This document shows positions 22,073 through 30,057 of a stretch of DNA of 34,083 nucleotides, in pieces (position 1 is the first letter of the stretch; every line of letters begins with the position of its first letter). The DNA is taken from positions 1,755,001-1,789,083 of the forward strand of contig JACVTC010000017.1 of assembly GCA_016946835.1 (NCBI GenBank), given 5' to 3'. The notes below the pieces were generated by a model that worked only from the letters and a program-made list of their open reading frames with translations, ran no database searches and was not told the DNA's origin. The position numbers and the translations under genes are program-made. Source of the stretch: Neocallimastix lanati (nom. inval.) (taxonomy: Eukaryota > Neocallimastigomycota > Neocallimastigomycetes > Neocallimastigales > Neocallimastigaceae).

Positions 22073-22109
<37 letters not shown>

Positions 22110-22113
<4 letters not shown>

Positions 22114-22271
22114 TATCATCTATTACTACGAAGGGTGATTCTCGCCCTAGTAGCTCAATAAATGATGAATCCGGGGAGAGTTTAGTGGACACCACACTAT
22201 CTATTTTAAGGATGTTACTTCTAAATTTTATTTCTTTTTTATTTGATAGGAAGGGTAAAATTCCCGCATAG
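22110..22271 (+). pseudogene. C-terminal 53 codons of the family C ORF
   Basis: Frame 1 from 22110 is open for 53 residues (GLSSITTKGDSR... to ...FDRKGKIPA) and stops at TAG 22269-22271. About 160 nt of 3'UTR and a poly(A) follow. No start codon is present because the copy is truncated. The peptide has no clear similarity to the ends of the A or B proteins, so this reading is inferred from position and openness alone. Confidence 0.4.
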
Positions 22272-22425
22272 TACAACTTGCCGAAATACATAGTATTTTC
22301 GAGCTTTTTTATTTTTTATTTTTTATTTTTAATTTTTTATTTTTAATTTCTAATGTACTTTTCACCTATATGTATTTTTTAAAATAAAATTTAATAAAGA
22401 TTTTGGAAGTGTATTCTCTTCCCTG

Positions 22426-22468
<43 letters not shown>
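22110..22468 (+). mobile_element. LINE family C, 5'-truncated 3' scrap
   Basis: Starts directly after the poly(A) tail of copy 1 and ends with its own 40-nt poly(A) (22429-22468). Its 3'UTR shares with families A and B the phrase ATGTATTTT followed by AATAAAG (AATAAA 22393-22398), and with A the CTGTCTAAAA/TAGTCTAAAA tail junction. The sequence otherwise matches neither A nor B, so it represents a third related family. Confidence 0.7.
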
Positions 22469-22470
<2 letters not shown>

Positions 22471-24564
22471 GTGGTATTTCACTCATCAATGTAGGTTTAA
22501 AAATTCTATCAAAAATTGTCACTAAAAGAATATCGGACTATGCTTTTTCTAATGGAATAATTAGACCAGAACAGTTTGGTTTTAGAAATAAAGAAGAATG
22601 TATTAGTTTATTTGTATCCATTCGTGAAATTTGTCAAAGAAGAAAATTTAAGGATAAATTTACCTTTCTTGCCTTTCTTGACCTTAAAAAAGCTTATGAT
22701 TCAGTTCCAATTTACAATATACTTACTAAACTAGATAATCTTGGTATTCGTGGTAAATGCCTTCAATTCATTACTAATCTATACCTTACCTCGAAAGCTC
22801 GTGCAAACTTTAATGGTAAACTTTCAAAAGAATTTCCAATACACCGTGGTGTTCGCCAAGGGTGTCCTCTCTCACCTATCTTATTCAATATATTTATCAA
22901 TGATATTTTTGATAAATGTAAAAGATATGGTGTGATTACTGAAAAGAAAAAGTGTTGTGGTGGATTATTTGCTGATGATATTGTATTATTAGCTCCTACA
23001 AAATCTTCACTTAAAAACCTTTTGAATATTGCTCATGATTGGGGTATTAAAAATGAAATGACCTTTGGAATCAATAAATGCGCTACACTAGTTGTTAAAC
23101 CAAAGAATTTTATTCCTTCAAGACATTATGAAAATCCTACATTTAGACTTGGTATGAACTATATACCAAGCACTAATCAATATACATATCTTGGTATACC
23201 TTTTAATGAATCGTTGGATTTAAAACCTATTATTGCTAAGATGAATAGTAAAATTAATTATACAGTTAACTCTTTCTTTAGTTTTTTAACCAATAGGAAT
23301 GTTCCTTTCTACTTTAAAACTCGTATACTAGTTTCTTTTGTCCTTAGCTCAGTTCTTTATTATGCTCCCTTACTTGGTTCAAATAAAAAGAATACTGAAA
23401 AAGCTCAAACTGCTTTTAATCGAGGTTTGTACTGGAGTTTCGGGTTTAAAAATAAAACCTCCAATACTTCAATTTACAATATGTCTAAGGAACTTTCTAT
23501 ACCTCCTATAGCTAGTTTTTGTGCTAAGGCGATGATTCGATGCTTTAAAAAGTGGAAAGATTCTTCTTGTATTATTTCTCATTTAGTCAAAAATATACCT
23601 ACACTTTCTCACTATTCATGGACGAAAAAAGCACGGAGTTTAGCAGTACACAAGCACAGTAATAAACTTCCTAGAGAAATAAGGAAGTTTTACTGGGAAA
23701 ATATTCATTATTCAAGCACTCCTGCGATCAGATCTACAAAATACAAGAAATTTAAATTTGGTTTTAAAAAATTTATTCATCGTCTATCACTTAAATATTC
23801 ACAATTTTCTCTTGGATTTTTTTGGATTGGACGAATTAAATGTGGATTCAAATTTGATGTAAAAACGTATGTTAAAAGTAATCTAGTATCAGAAAATTGC
23901 CCAACATACTGCCCTTGTTGTGGTGAGAGTAACAGCATACCTAGTTTTACACACTGGATACTTTTATGTCCTAAATTTGAAGAATTTAGGCAACATTTCA
24001 TTCCCTTTGTTGATGAAATTTTTATTAATTTTTCTCTAATTGTTCATGAGAAATCATTGAACATTCCTGATGATAAAGAGGAAGATTTTGATGATAATAT
24101 CAATTTTTACGTGCTGTGTCTCCTTCTTGGCGGAAATGCAGTATTTGAAATCTTAAAGATCGGCTCGGGGGAAAGAAGGCGATATATTAATAATATTTTT
24201 CAATCACCTTCGAACGAGTCTTCTTTCCCGATTTCATATTTTGTGGGGCTTGCGGAATTCCTTACTAACGTTATGCCTATTGTGATTGGTGATTTTTACA
24301 CCATGATCGATTTGTATAGTGTTAGACCTACCGTTGTCAAGAGCGTCGACGTCGTAACGATAAGGCAAAGAAGAAATTCTGATACAGATTCGAATGATAA
24401 TTTTCATCCACATGGGGTTATCTTCGATGAATGGGAAGAGTTAGAGGCCTTTTCGTCCTCGAATCTCATAACGTAGTTTTTTAATATTAATATAAAAAAT
24501 TTTCATGTATTTAAATTTCATGTATTTTTTAAAAAAAATATTATTAAATAAAGTTTATTCCTAG

Positions 24565-24599
<35 letters not shown>
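22469..24599 (+). mobile_element. LINE family A, copy 2 (5'-truncated)
   Basis: Begins abruptly at the position equivalent to 19978 of copy 1, directly after the poly(A) of the family C scrap. It is nearly identical to copy 1 through the ORF end, the 3'UTR and AATAAA (24547-24552), to a 32-nt poly(A) at 24568-24599. 5' truncation is the usual result of incomplete target-primed reverse transcription. Confidence 0.92.
22470..24476 (+). pseudogene. Truncated family A polyprotein (RT core to C-terminus)
   Basis: Open for 668 codons in the family A frame, from RGISLIN in the RT domain to the normal stop. It lacks the RRM-like and endonuclease parts and the N-terminal part of RT. FADD and the zinc knuckle are intact, and differences from copy 1 are scattered single substitutions (for example R for G in KLPREIR, S for R in FFSFLT). 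There is no start codon at the junction, and this copy cannot be autonomous. The absence of stops indicates recent insertion. Confidence 0.9.
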
Positions 24600-24602
<3 letters not shown>

Positions 24603-24656
24603 ATAAGTCATTGGTTAATTGATTGTCCCTTTTTCAATCATACTCGTAGTAAAGTT
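24600..24656 (+). repeat. 57-nt fragment of the family B ORF at the element's 5' junction
   Basis: Matches 29238-29294 with one mismatch (C for T). It encodes, in frame, the second half of the family B zinc knuckle (WISHWLIDC... to ...RSKV). It sits between the poly(A) of the preceding element and the family B 5' leader. Similarity stops after AGTAAAGTT. It may come from a template jump, or be the left part of an older family B fragment into which the full-length element inserted. Confidence 0.85.
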
Positions 24657-24720
24657 TCCCCGAGCAGGGGTGTACTCGATTTATGTATTTAAATCGCCTG
24701 CAAGGGGAATTAACTTTACT
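24648..24720 (+). promoter_or_regulatory. Strong nested hairpin at the family B 5' end (possible structured RNA)
   Basis: Four stems nest in order: AGTAAAGTT (24648-24656) with AACTTTACT (24712-24720); TCCCC (24657-24661) with GGGGA (24704-24708); CAGG (24665-24668) with CCTG (24697-24700); and CGATTTA (24677-24683) with TAAATCG (24690-24696), closing a 6-nt loop. About 25 pairs are formed over 73 nt. The outer arm lies in the ORF-derived 57-nt fragment. GGTGTACT in the internal loop recurs in the family A structure. Also, GTAGTAAAGTT (24646-24656) is repeated at 24756-24766. Confidence 0.6.
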
Positions 24721-25003
24721 CTTATAAAGTAGATCCACAGTACTGGTGCAAAATAGTAGTAAAGTTATATTTTGTGTTAATTAATAACATTATGCGCAAT
24801 GGTAATGTTATTGGTAAAATTTTTCTGGTGAACACTCACTGCGGAATATAATGGTGCATTTTTGGAACATTGTTAAATAAGTTACACCCAAGAATTAGTA
24901 ATACATTTTCATTGTATTTCTATTTTCATGTAGTATTACTATTCTCATGTAAGAATCTATTGTATTCAATTGTATTTCAACTTTATATTTCATGTATCAC
25001 GTT

Positions 25004-25032
25004 GTAAGAGATTGATTCACTCTAAATCTTGT
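25004..25032 (+). promoter_or_regulatory. Conserved 5'UTR block, family B
   Basis: Family B counterpart of the block at 17536-17564 (26 of 29 identical), about 285 nt before the ATG. Its identical upstream partner (GAATCTATTGTATT) is at 24953-24966; the spacing between the two differs from family A (51 versus 95 nt between starts). Confidence 0.55.
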
Positions 25033-25316
25033 AGTAATTTATTTAACTCTTTACTAATTTTGTGCCATTTTATTTCATCAATTCAATCTTAGTCATTAAA
25101 TACTTTATGATATTCAATTTAAATAATATACTGAAAAAAGTGCTAAATCAAATTATTTTTCAATCATTCAACAAACTACTAATTATCGAAATTATTTACT
25201 CCAAAAAGATATAAAATTATTACAATTCTCATTATACTCAAGACTTTATAATAAAAATTGACTTTTTTTTATTTTTTTTTTTTTTAGTTATTAATTTTTA
25301 GTTTTTTATTACTATT

Positions 25317-28300
25317 ATGGAAATCCAATTTATAAGAAATAAGAATTTCATTCTAAGAGGTTCAAGGTGCCACGGTATACCAATGGAGAATACGAAACTG
25401 CTCTTTATCCGCGGACTTCGATCTTGGCCAGAAATCAAAATGAGAAGACATTTAAAGAAAACTCTGAATGAATTAAATGATAAGGTTTTATCAGTTAAAC
25501 GTATTGCTAATTTTAATGATGCATTCTTTAAAATTAAAATAGTAGGTAATGAAGAAGAATTAACATCTATTACTGATTGTATTGTTAATAGTTTCAAACG
25601 TGCTTCAATTAACGTTATTAATTGTAGCAAAAGGAATCATAAATACAGTTTTTCTTCACTCAAAAGGAAACATTTTGCCTTATCAGAAAAAGTGAATTCA
25701 TCTTATAATATCAACTTATTCACTACTTCAAATTCAAATGCAGATTCAAGTCAAAATTCAAATTCAAGTTCAAATACAGATTCATGTTCAAGTTCAAGTA
25801 CAAGCTCAAGTTCAAGTTCAAGTACAAGTTCAAGTACAAGCTCAAGTTCAAGTTCAAGTACAAGTTTAAGTACAAGTTCAAGTACAGGTTCAAGTTCAAG
25901 TTCAAGTCCAAGTTCAAGTACAATTTCAAGTTCAAGTTCAAGTACAAGTTCAAGTACAAGTTCAAGTTCAAGTTCAAGTTCAAGTACAAGTTCAAGTTCA
26001 ATTTCAAATTTATGTTTAAATTCAGTTTCAAGCTCAGATTCAAATTCAAATTTCAGTTCAATCAATTATAATAATTCCAATAATATTAATAACACTCATA
26101 TTAATAATAATACAGTTAAAGAATTTTCTCTATGTGTCAGTTGGAATACTAATGGATGGAACTTTGATAAAAAAGACAGTGTTGAATTCTTTATTTCAAT
26201 GTACAAACCACTTTTCTTATGCTTTCAGGAAACAGGAAATGGTTCAGGTTCTAGCAGTAAATATCCATGTCGAGTATCATTAAAAAACTACAAACATTTC
26301 TTCAAAAAAGCTAATAATGAAATTCCCGGTAAAAGAGGTCTTTATATTGGGTTTCATAATTCTTGTCAAGCTTCTCTTGAAAACAACACTTATGAGTATA
26401 TTATTTCCTTGTATACTTATAATTTTTGGAATTTCACTAAATGTTCTATTGGTAATGTGTACGTACCTCATAGTGGCCATAGCCTTCATGCTAGAGCTGC
26501 TAGAATTGAAATATTGTCTTGGTTAAATAGTCACTCTTCTCATCCTTCAATGTTGGTTGGTGATTTTAATTTACCTACTGAGAAATTAAGTAATTTGCTC
26601 TCTAAATTTAGTAATTGGAAAATTCTTCCCTTATGGGGCTCCCCAATTTCATGGAGTAGAGGTAATAGAGAATCTGATATAGATCATGCGATTGTCAATG
26701 ATCATATATTAGATTTACTTTCATATGGTACTTTAATTGACTTTCCCCCCATTTCGGATCATAAACCTTTATTAATAAAAGGTAAATGTTTTTCATCAGT
26801 TAATTCAGATAATTCTTTCTCTCTGCCTAAAAAGACAGTTAAATGGGATAGATTAAAATGTATAAATGAAAAAGAATCAATTTTTGACAACAACTATTTT
26901 AGTGTATTAGAGGAAGTGATTCCAGATCCTAATATTAGTATTGATGATATTTCAAAGAAATTTATTTCAACTTCATTCAATATTGCTAAGGAACTTAATA
27001 TCACGTCAATTTCAGAAGTTCGAAAATCTTTTTTTCATATGTCGCAGAAAATATTTAATTTGCAAAAACTCAAAATGAAATTATATAAATCCATTAAAAG
27101 AAGAGATTCTTATCATAATTTAGATGAATTTGAAGAATTAATTGATAAATATAATAGAATGTGCAAAATTATTCATCATATGTGTAATATTTATAGGAAA
27201 ACTGAATACCAACATTGGATTAATACAGGATGTGAATATATGAAATCTCATAACCCTAAGAAAGCTTGGAAATGGCTTAAAACAACAGCAAAAGTAGATA
27301 AATTTAAAAATATGTCAAATTCTCCAGTAAAGGACAAAAATGGTAAACTAGCTACTTCTACTAAAGAACAGTTAGAAGTATGGCACAATCACTATAAAAA
27401 ACTTGCTTCAAGCCATTCTGATATCAATAGTGCATTAATCGAATGGTATAATAAATTTTCCAATGGAACAATTAGGTATACGAGACACAATGAATGGGAT
27501 ATAAATCAAGACATCAGTATAGAAGAAATTAGAGAAGCAATTTTGGCTACTCCAAATTTTAAAGCTTCAGGCCCGGATGGAATTCCTATTGAATTTTATA
27601 AAGCTTTAATTCCTCCGGATGACGAAAATTCAGTAAATAATTCTTCTTCTGGTTTAAATTGTTTACAGAAGATATACTCAAGAATTTGGAATGGAGAATT
27701 TCCTAGCTCATGGAATGAAGCAAGTATTATATCTATTCCTAAAAAAGGAGATGATCTATCTGATTGTGACAATTATCGAGGTATCTCTCTGATTAACAAT
27801 GGTATTAAACTCATTTCGAAAATAGTCTCCAAAAGAATTTCAGAATATGGACTTAAAAATAATTTTATTAGGCCAGAGCAATTTGGATTTCGTACTAAAG
27901 AAGAATGTGTTAGTTTATTTATTTCAATTCGAGAAATTTGTCAAAGGCGTAAAAATGATAATAAAGAAACTTACCTAGCTTTTCTAGATTTAAAAAAGGC
28001 ATATGATTCTGTTCCAATAGGTAATATTTTATATAAATTAGATGCTTTAGGTATTAGAGGTAAATGTTATCAATTTATAAAAAATCTATATTTGACATCC
28101 AAAGCTAGTGTTAAAATTGATGATCAATATTCGGAATCTTTTAATATTATGAAAGGAGTTAGACAAGGTTGTCCACTATCACCAATTCTTTTCAATCTTT
28201 TTATTAATGACATTTTTAATGATGTTTCAGAACTTGGAATTCCTTTAGGCGAATCTAGATGTTGTGGTGGACTCTTTGCAGATGATATTGTTCTATGCGC

Positions 28301-29786
28301 ACCGTCAAGAACTAAGTTGAAAAAAATGCTTAAGAAGGTAAATGAATGGGCTAAATTTAATATGATGAATTTTGGAATTAATAAGTGTGCAACGATGGTG
28401 ATTCGACCAGACACACCTCTTTTTCAAAATAAAAGAGATCCTACTTTTTATCTTGCTGGTCAACCAATTCCAATAACTAAATGTTATACCTATTTAGGTA
28501 TACCATTTGATAAAAGCTTATCGTTGAAACCTATTATTAAATTACTTAACTCTAAAGTAACTAAAGCTCTCTTTTCTGTTAGTAAATTTCTTTCAAATTC
28601 CAAAATTCCTATTCCATTTAAGAAGATTATAATTAACTCTTATGTACTTAGTAAAGTCTCTTACTTTGCACCTTTACTTGGTTCGAATAAAACGAGAACA
28701 AATAATACTCAGAAATTAATTAATAAAGGATTAAGATGGATTGCAGGTATACAAAAAGCCAAATCATTTATTAATGTATATTCTATTTCAAAAGATTTAC
28801 ATATTCCTCCATTGTCAGCTAAGTGTGCTTTGTCTCAGGTCAAATGTTTTGATAAATGGAAAAATTCAAATTGTATTATTTCCTATTTAGTTAATAATAT
28901 TCCAAAATCTAGAAAATATACATGGACAAAAGAAAGTAGAACTCTTAAACGTAAACTAGAGAAAAGAGGTAATAACGATAATAAAATCAAGGATTTTTAT
29001 TGGAAAAGAGATATGAAAATCAATTCTATTAAAGCTGAGTTTTATGACAAAAACAAATTCGAAGAAACATCAAAATTTATAAAACTTTGTTATGACTATC
29101 CTGATCTTTCATATGGTTTCTATTGGCTATTGAGAGCACGAAGCGGATATAGATTAGATGCTAGAATTGCTAAAGCTGCAAAAATAGTGGACCAAATGTG
29201 TCCTAATTTTTGTCCCTGTTGTAAAAGTAATAAACAATGGATAAGTCATTGGTTAATTGATTGTTCCTTTTTCAATCATACTCGTAGTAAAGTTAATGAT
29301 AAAATTTTATTTTTATATAATGCTTTTTACCGTGGCAACCTAACAAATGATATTGTTAATAGTAATAATGATAATAGTAATAGTAATAATAGTAATAGTT
29401 ATAATAGTAATAATAATATTAGTAATAGTATTTTTAGTAATGTTAGTAATAGTATTGAAAATAATGTGTATATTGATTCTAGTGTGTGTGAAAAAGTGTT
29501 TAATTTCCTTCTTGGAGGTCGAAGTATTAATAACAGTACAAGGGAATGGAAGGATCTATTTAAGTGCCAGATGAAATCAGGTGCTTATTCTGATACTCCG
29601 TTCTTAGTGGTTACTGCGGCACTTCTCCAATCGATTATACCTATTGCTATTGGCCAGCAATGGTCTTTGTTCAATAGGTTCAAATCGAATCGTACTACTA
29701 CTACCAAGAGCGTCAATGCTGAAGAAACAGTAAGACAGGCCAGCAGGGCTAGCGCAACCAATGAAGATCATAATTTTGTATCTTAA
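25317..29786 (+). CDS. LINE family B polyprotein: RRM-like, Ser-rich linker, endonuclease, reverse transcriptase, zinc knuckle
   Basis: A 1489-aa single ORF, homologous to the family A protein but clearly diverged. Residues 26-103 have an RRM-like strand/helix pattern (KLLFIRGL ... FFKIKIVG ... INVINC). Residues 144-248 are a Ser/Thr-rich linker absent from family A. The APE-type endonuclease follows: WNTNGW (276-281), E305, GDFN (415-418), SDID and SDH (480-482). The RT contains KASGPDGIP, IPKKGDDLSDCDNYRG, FLDLKKAYDS, RQGCPLSP and FADD (987-990). The zinc knuckle is C1299, C1302, H1311 and C1316 (CX2CX8HX4C). An Asn/Ser-rich insert (about 1344-1384) precedes the conserved tail (LLGG, PIAIG, KSVN, RQ). 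No stop or frameshift is seen, so it may be active. The ATG follows a T-rich leader like that of family A. A second ATG at codon 23 also precedes the RRM-like part, so the exact start is not certain. Confidence 0.94.
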   Translation: MEIQFIRNKNFILRGSRCHGIPMENTKLLFIRGLRSWPEIKMRRHLKKTLNELNDKVLSVKRIANFNDAFFKIKIVGNEEELTSITDCIVNSFKRASINVINCSKRNHKYSFSSLKRKHFALSEKVNSSYNINLFTTSNSNADSSQNSNSSSNTDSCSSSSTSSSSSSSTSSSTSSSSSSSTSLSTSSSTGSSSSSSPSSSTISSSSSSTSSSTSSSSSSSSSTSSSSISNLCLNSVSSSDSNSNFSSINYNNSNNINNTHINNNTVKEFSLCVSWNTNGWNFDKKDSVEFFISMYKPLFLCFQETGNGSGSSSKYPCRVSLKNYKHFFKKANNEIPGKRGLYIGFHNSCQASLENNTYEYIISLYTYNFWNFTKCSIGNVYVPHSGHSLHARAARIEILSWLNSHSSHPSMLVGDFNLPTEKLSNLLSKFSNWKILPLWGSPISWSRGNRESDIDHAIVNDHILDLLSYGTLIDFPPISDHKPLLIKGKCFSSVNSDNSFSLPKKTVKWDRLKCINEKESIFDNNYFSVLEEVIPDPNISIDDISKKFISTSFNIAKELNITSISEVRKSFFHMSQKIFNLQKLKMKLYKSIKRRDSYHNLDEFEELIDKYNRMCKIIHHMCNIYRKTEYQHWINTGCEYMKSHNPKKAWKWLKTTAKVDKFKNMSNSPVKDKNGKLATSTKEQLEVWHNHYKKLASSHSDINSALIEWYNKFSNGTIRYTRHNEWDINQDISIEEIREAILATPNFKASGPDGIPIEFYKALIPPDDENSVNNSSSGLNCLQKIYSRIWNGEFPSSWNEASIISIPKKGDDLSDCDNYRGISLINNGIKLISKIVSKRISEYGLKNNFIRPEQFGFRTKEECVSLFISIREICQRRKNDNKETYLAFLDLKKAYDSVPIGNILYKLDALGIRGKCYQFIKNLYLTSKASVKIDDQYSESFNIMKGVRQGCPLSPILFNLFINDIFNDVSELGIPLGESRCCGGLFADDIVLCAPSRTKLKKMLKKVNEWAKFNMMNFGINKCATMVIRPDTPLFQNKRDPTFYLAGQPIPITKCYTYLGIPFDKSLSLKPIIKLLNSKVTKALFSVSKFLSNSKIPIPFKKIIINSYVLSKVSYFAPLLGSNKTRTNNTQKLINKGLRWIAGIQKAKSFINVYSISKDLHIPPLSAKCALSQVKCFDKWKNSNCIISYLVNNIPKSRKYTWTKESRTLKRKLEKRGNNDNKIKDFYWKRDMKINSIKAEFYDKNKFEETSKFIKLCYDYPDLSYGFYWLLRARSGYRLDARIAKAAKIVDQMCPNFCPCCKSNKQWISHWLIDCSFFNHTRSKVNDKILFLYNAFYRGNLTNDIVNSNNDNSNSNNSNSYNSNNNISNSIFSNVSNSIENNVYIDSSVCEKVFNFLLGGRSINNSTREWKDLFKCQMKSGAYSDTPFLVVTAALLQSIIPIAIGQQWSLFNRFKSNRTTTTKSVNAEETVRQASRASATNEDHNFVS
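25746..26060 (+). repeat. TTCAAG/TACAAG hexanucleotide minisatellite inside the family B ORF
   Basis: An array of 6-bp units (mainly TTCAAG with TACAAG variants) in frame as TCA AGT and ACA AGT codons, encoding Ser-Ser and Thr-Ser runs between the RRM-like and endonuclease domains. The unit length keeps the frame whatever the copy number. The same repeat makes long spurious open frames on the other strand (Leu/Asn or Leu/Glu alternations) and in another forward frame. Confidence 0.9.
29346..29468 (+). repeat. AAT/AGT trinucleotide-type repeat inside the family B ORF
   Basis: Imperfect AGTAATAATAGT units encode an Asn/Ser-rich stretch between the zinc knuckle and the conserved tail domain. 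Family A has a shorter Asp/Glu-rich segment at this place, so this is a tolerated length-variable linker. Confidence 0.8.
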
Positions 29787-29841
29787 AATTATGATTAACA
29801 TTGCGAAGTCAAAGTTAATTATTATACTTCAGTATAATAAT
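29767..29841 (+). promoter_or_regulatory. Two tandem hairpins at the family B stop codon and 3'UTR
   Basis: Hairpin 1: ATCATAATTTT (29767-29777) and AAAATTATGAT (29785-29795) are exact complements; the stop codon TAA (29784-29786) is in the loop/stem junction. Hairpin 2: ATTATTATAC (29818-29827) and GTATAATAAT (29832-29841) close a TTCA tetraloop. GCGAAGTC before and GTGAAGTC after hairpin 2 form a short direct repeat. These could be an RT recognition structure, by analogy with 3' stem-loops of other LINEs. Confidence 0.5.
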
Positions 29842-30017
29842 GCCCTTGTGAAGTCTTACAAATATTAATTAAATGAAACTAGAATATATTATACCATTAT
29901 TTTATTTTTATTTTGTGTTTTATTTTTTGTTTATTTTTTTATCTTTTTTTTTTTATTATTTTATTACATGTATTTTATCAAATATTTAATTAATAAAGAT
30001 GAAACAAGTTTGCTGCC

Positions 30018-30055
<38 letters not shown>

Positions 30056-30057
<2 letters not shown>

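Larger units (their letters stand above)
17133..22109 (+). mobile_element. LINE family A, copy 1 (full-length non-LTR retrotransposon)
   Basis: Contains a long 5' leader, one 1361-codon ORF (17900-21985), a short 3'UTR with a tandem TTTCATGTATTT motif, AATAAA (22055-22060) and a 34-nt poly(A) tail (22076-22109). There are no long terminal repeats. The right end is certain. The left end is not: homology with copy 3 starts at about 17345, but a nested inverted repeat at 17211-17283 and a 30-nt piece of the element's own ORF at 17133-17162 suggest the element starts earlier. Flanking A-runs prevent recognition of a target-site duplication. Endonuclease and RT motifs are intact, so the copy may be autonomous. 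Confidence 0.9.
24657..30055 (+). mobile_element. LINE family B, full-length non-LTR retrotransposon
   Basis: A 5' leader of about 660 nt, one 1489-codon ORF (25317-29786), and a 234-nt 3'UTR with two hairpins around and after the stop codon, AATAAA (29992-29997) and a 35-nt poly(A) (30021-30055). The leader shares two sequence blocks with family A. It stands directly 3' of family A copy 2 and is followed directly by copy 3, in the same orientation. The coding part is clearly diverged from family A but has the same domain order. Confidence 0.92.

Noticed and set aside
24648-24720. Known ribozyme class (HDV or twister) at the family B 5' end
   Set aside because: I could not place the conserved core residues or pseudoknots of either class; only a nested hairpin is claimed.
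24646-24766. A 99-bp transposon flanked by an 11-bp target duplication (GTAGTAAAGTT)
   Set aside because: Sequence beyond the second repeat does not continue the family B ORF sequence, so the repeats do not behave like a clean target-site duplication.
25723-26065. About 100-residue minus-strand frames rich in Leu/Asn and Leu/Glu, and a Lys/Phe-rich forward frame
   Set aside because: All are alternate readings of the hexanucleotide repeat that encodes the Ser/Thr linker of the family B protein.
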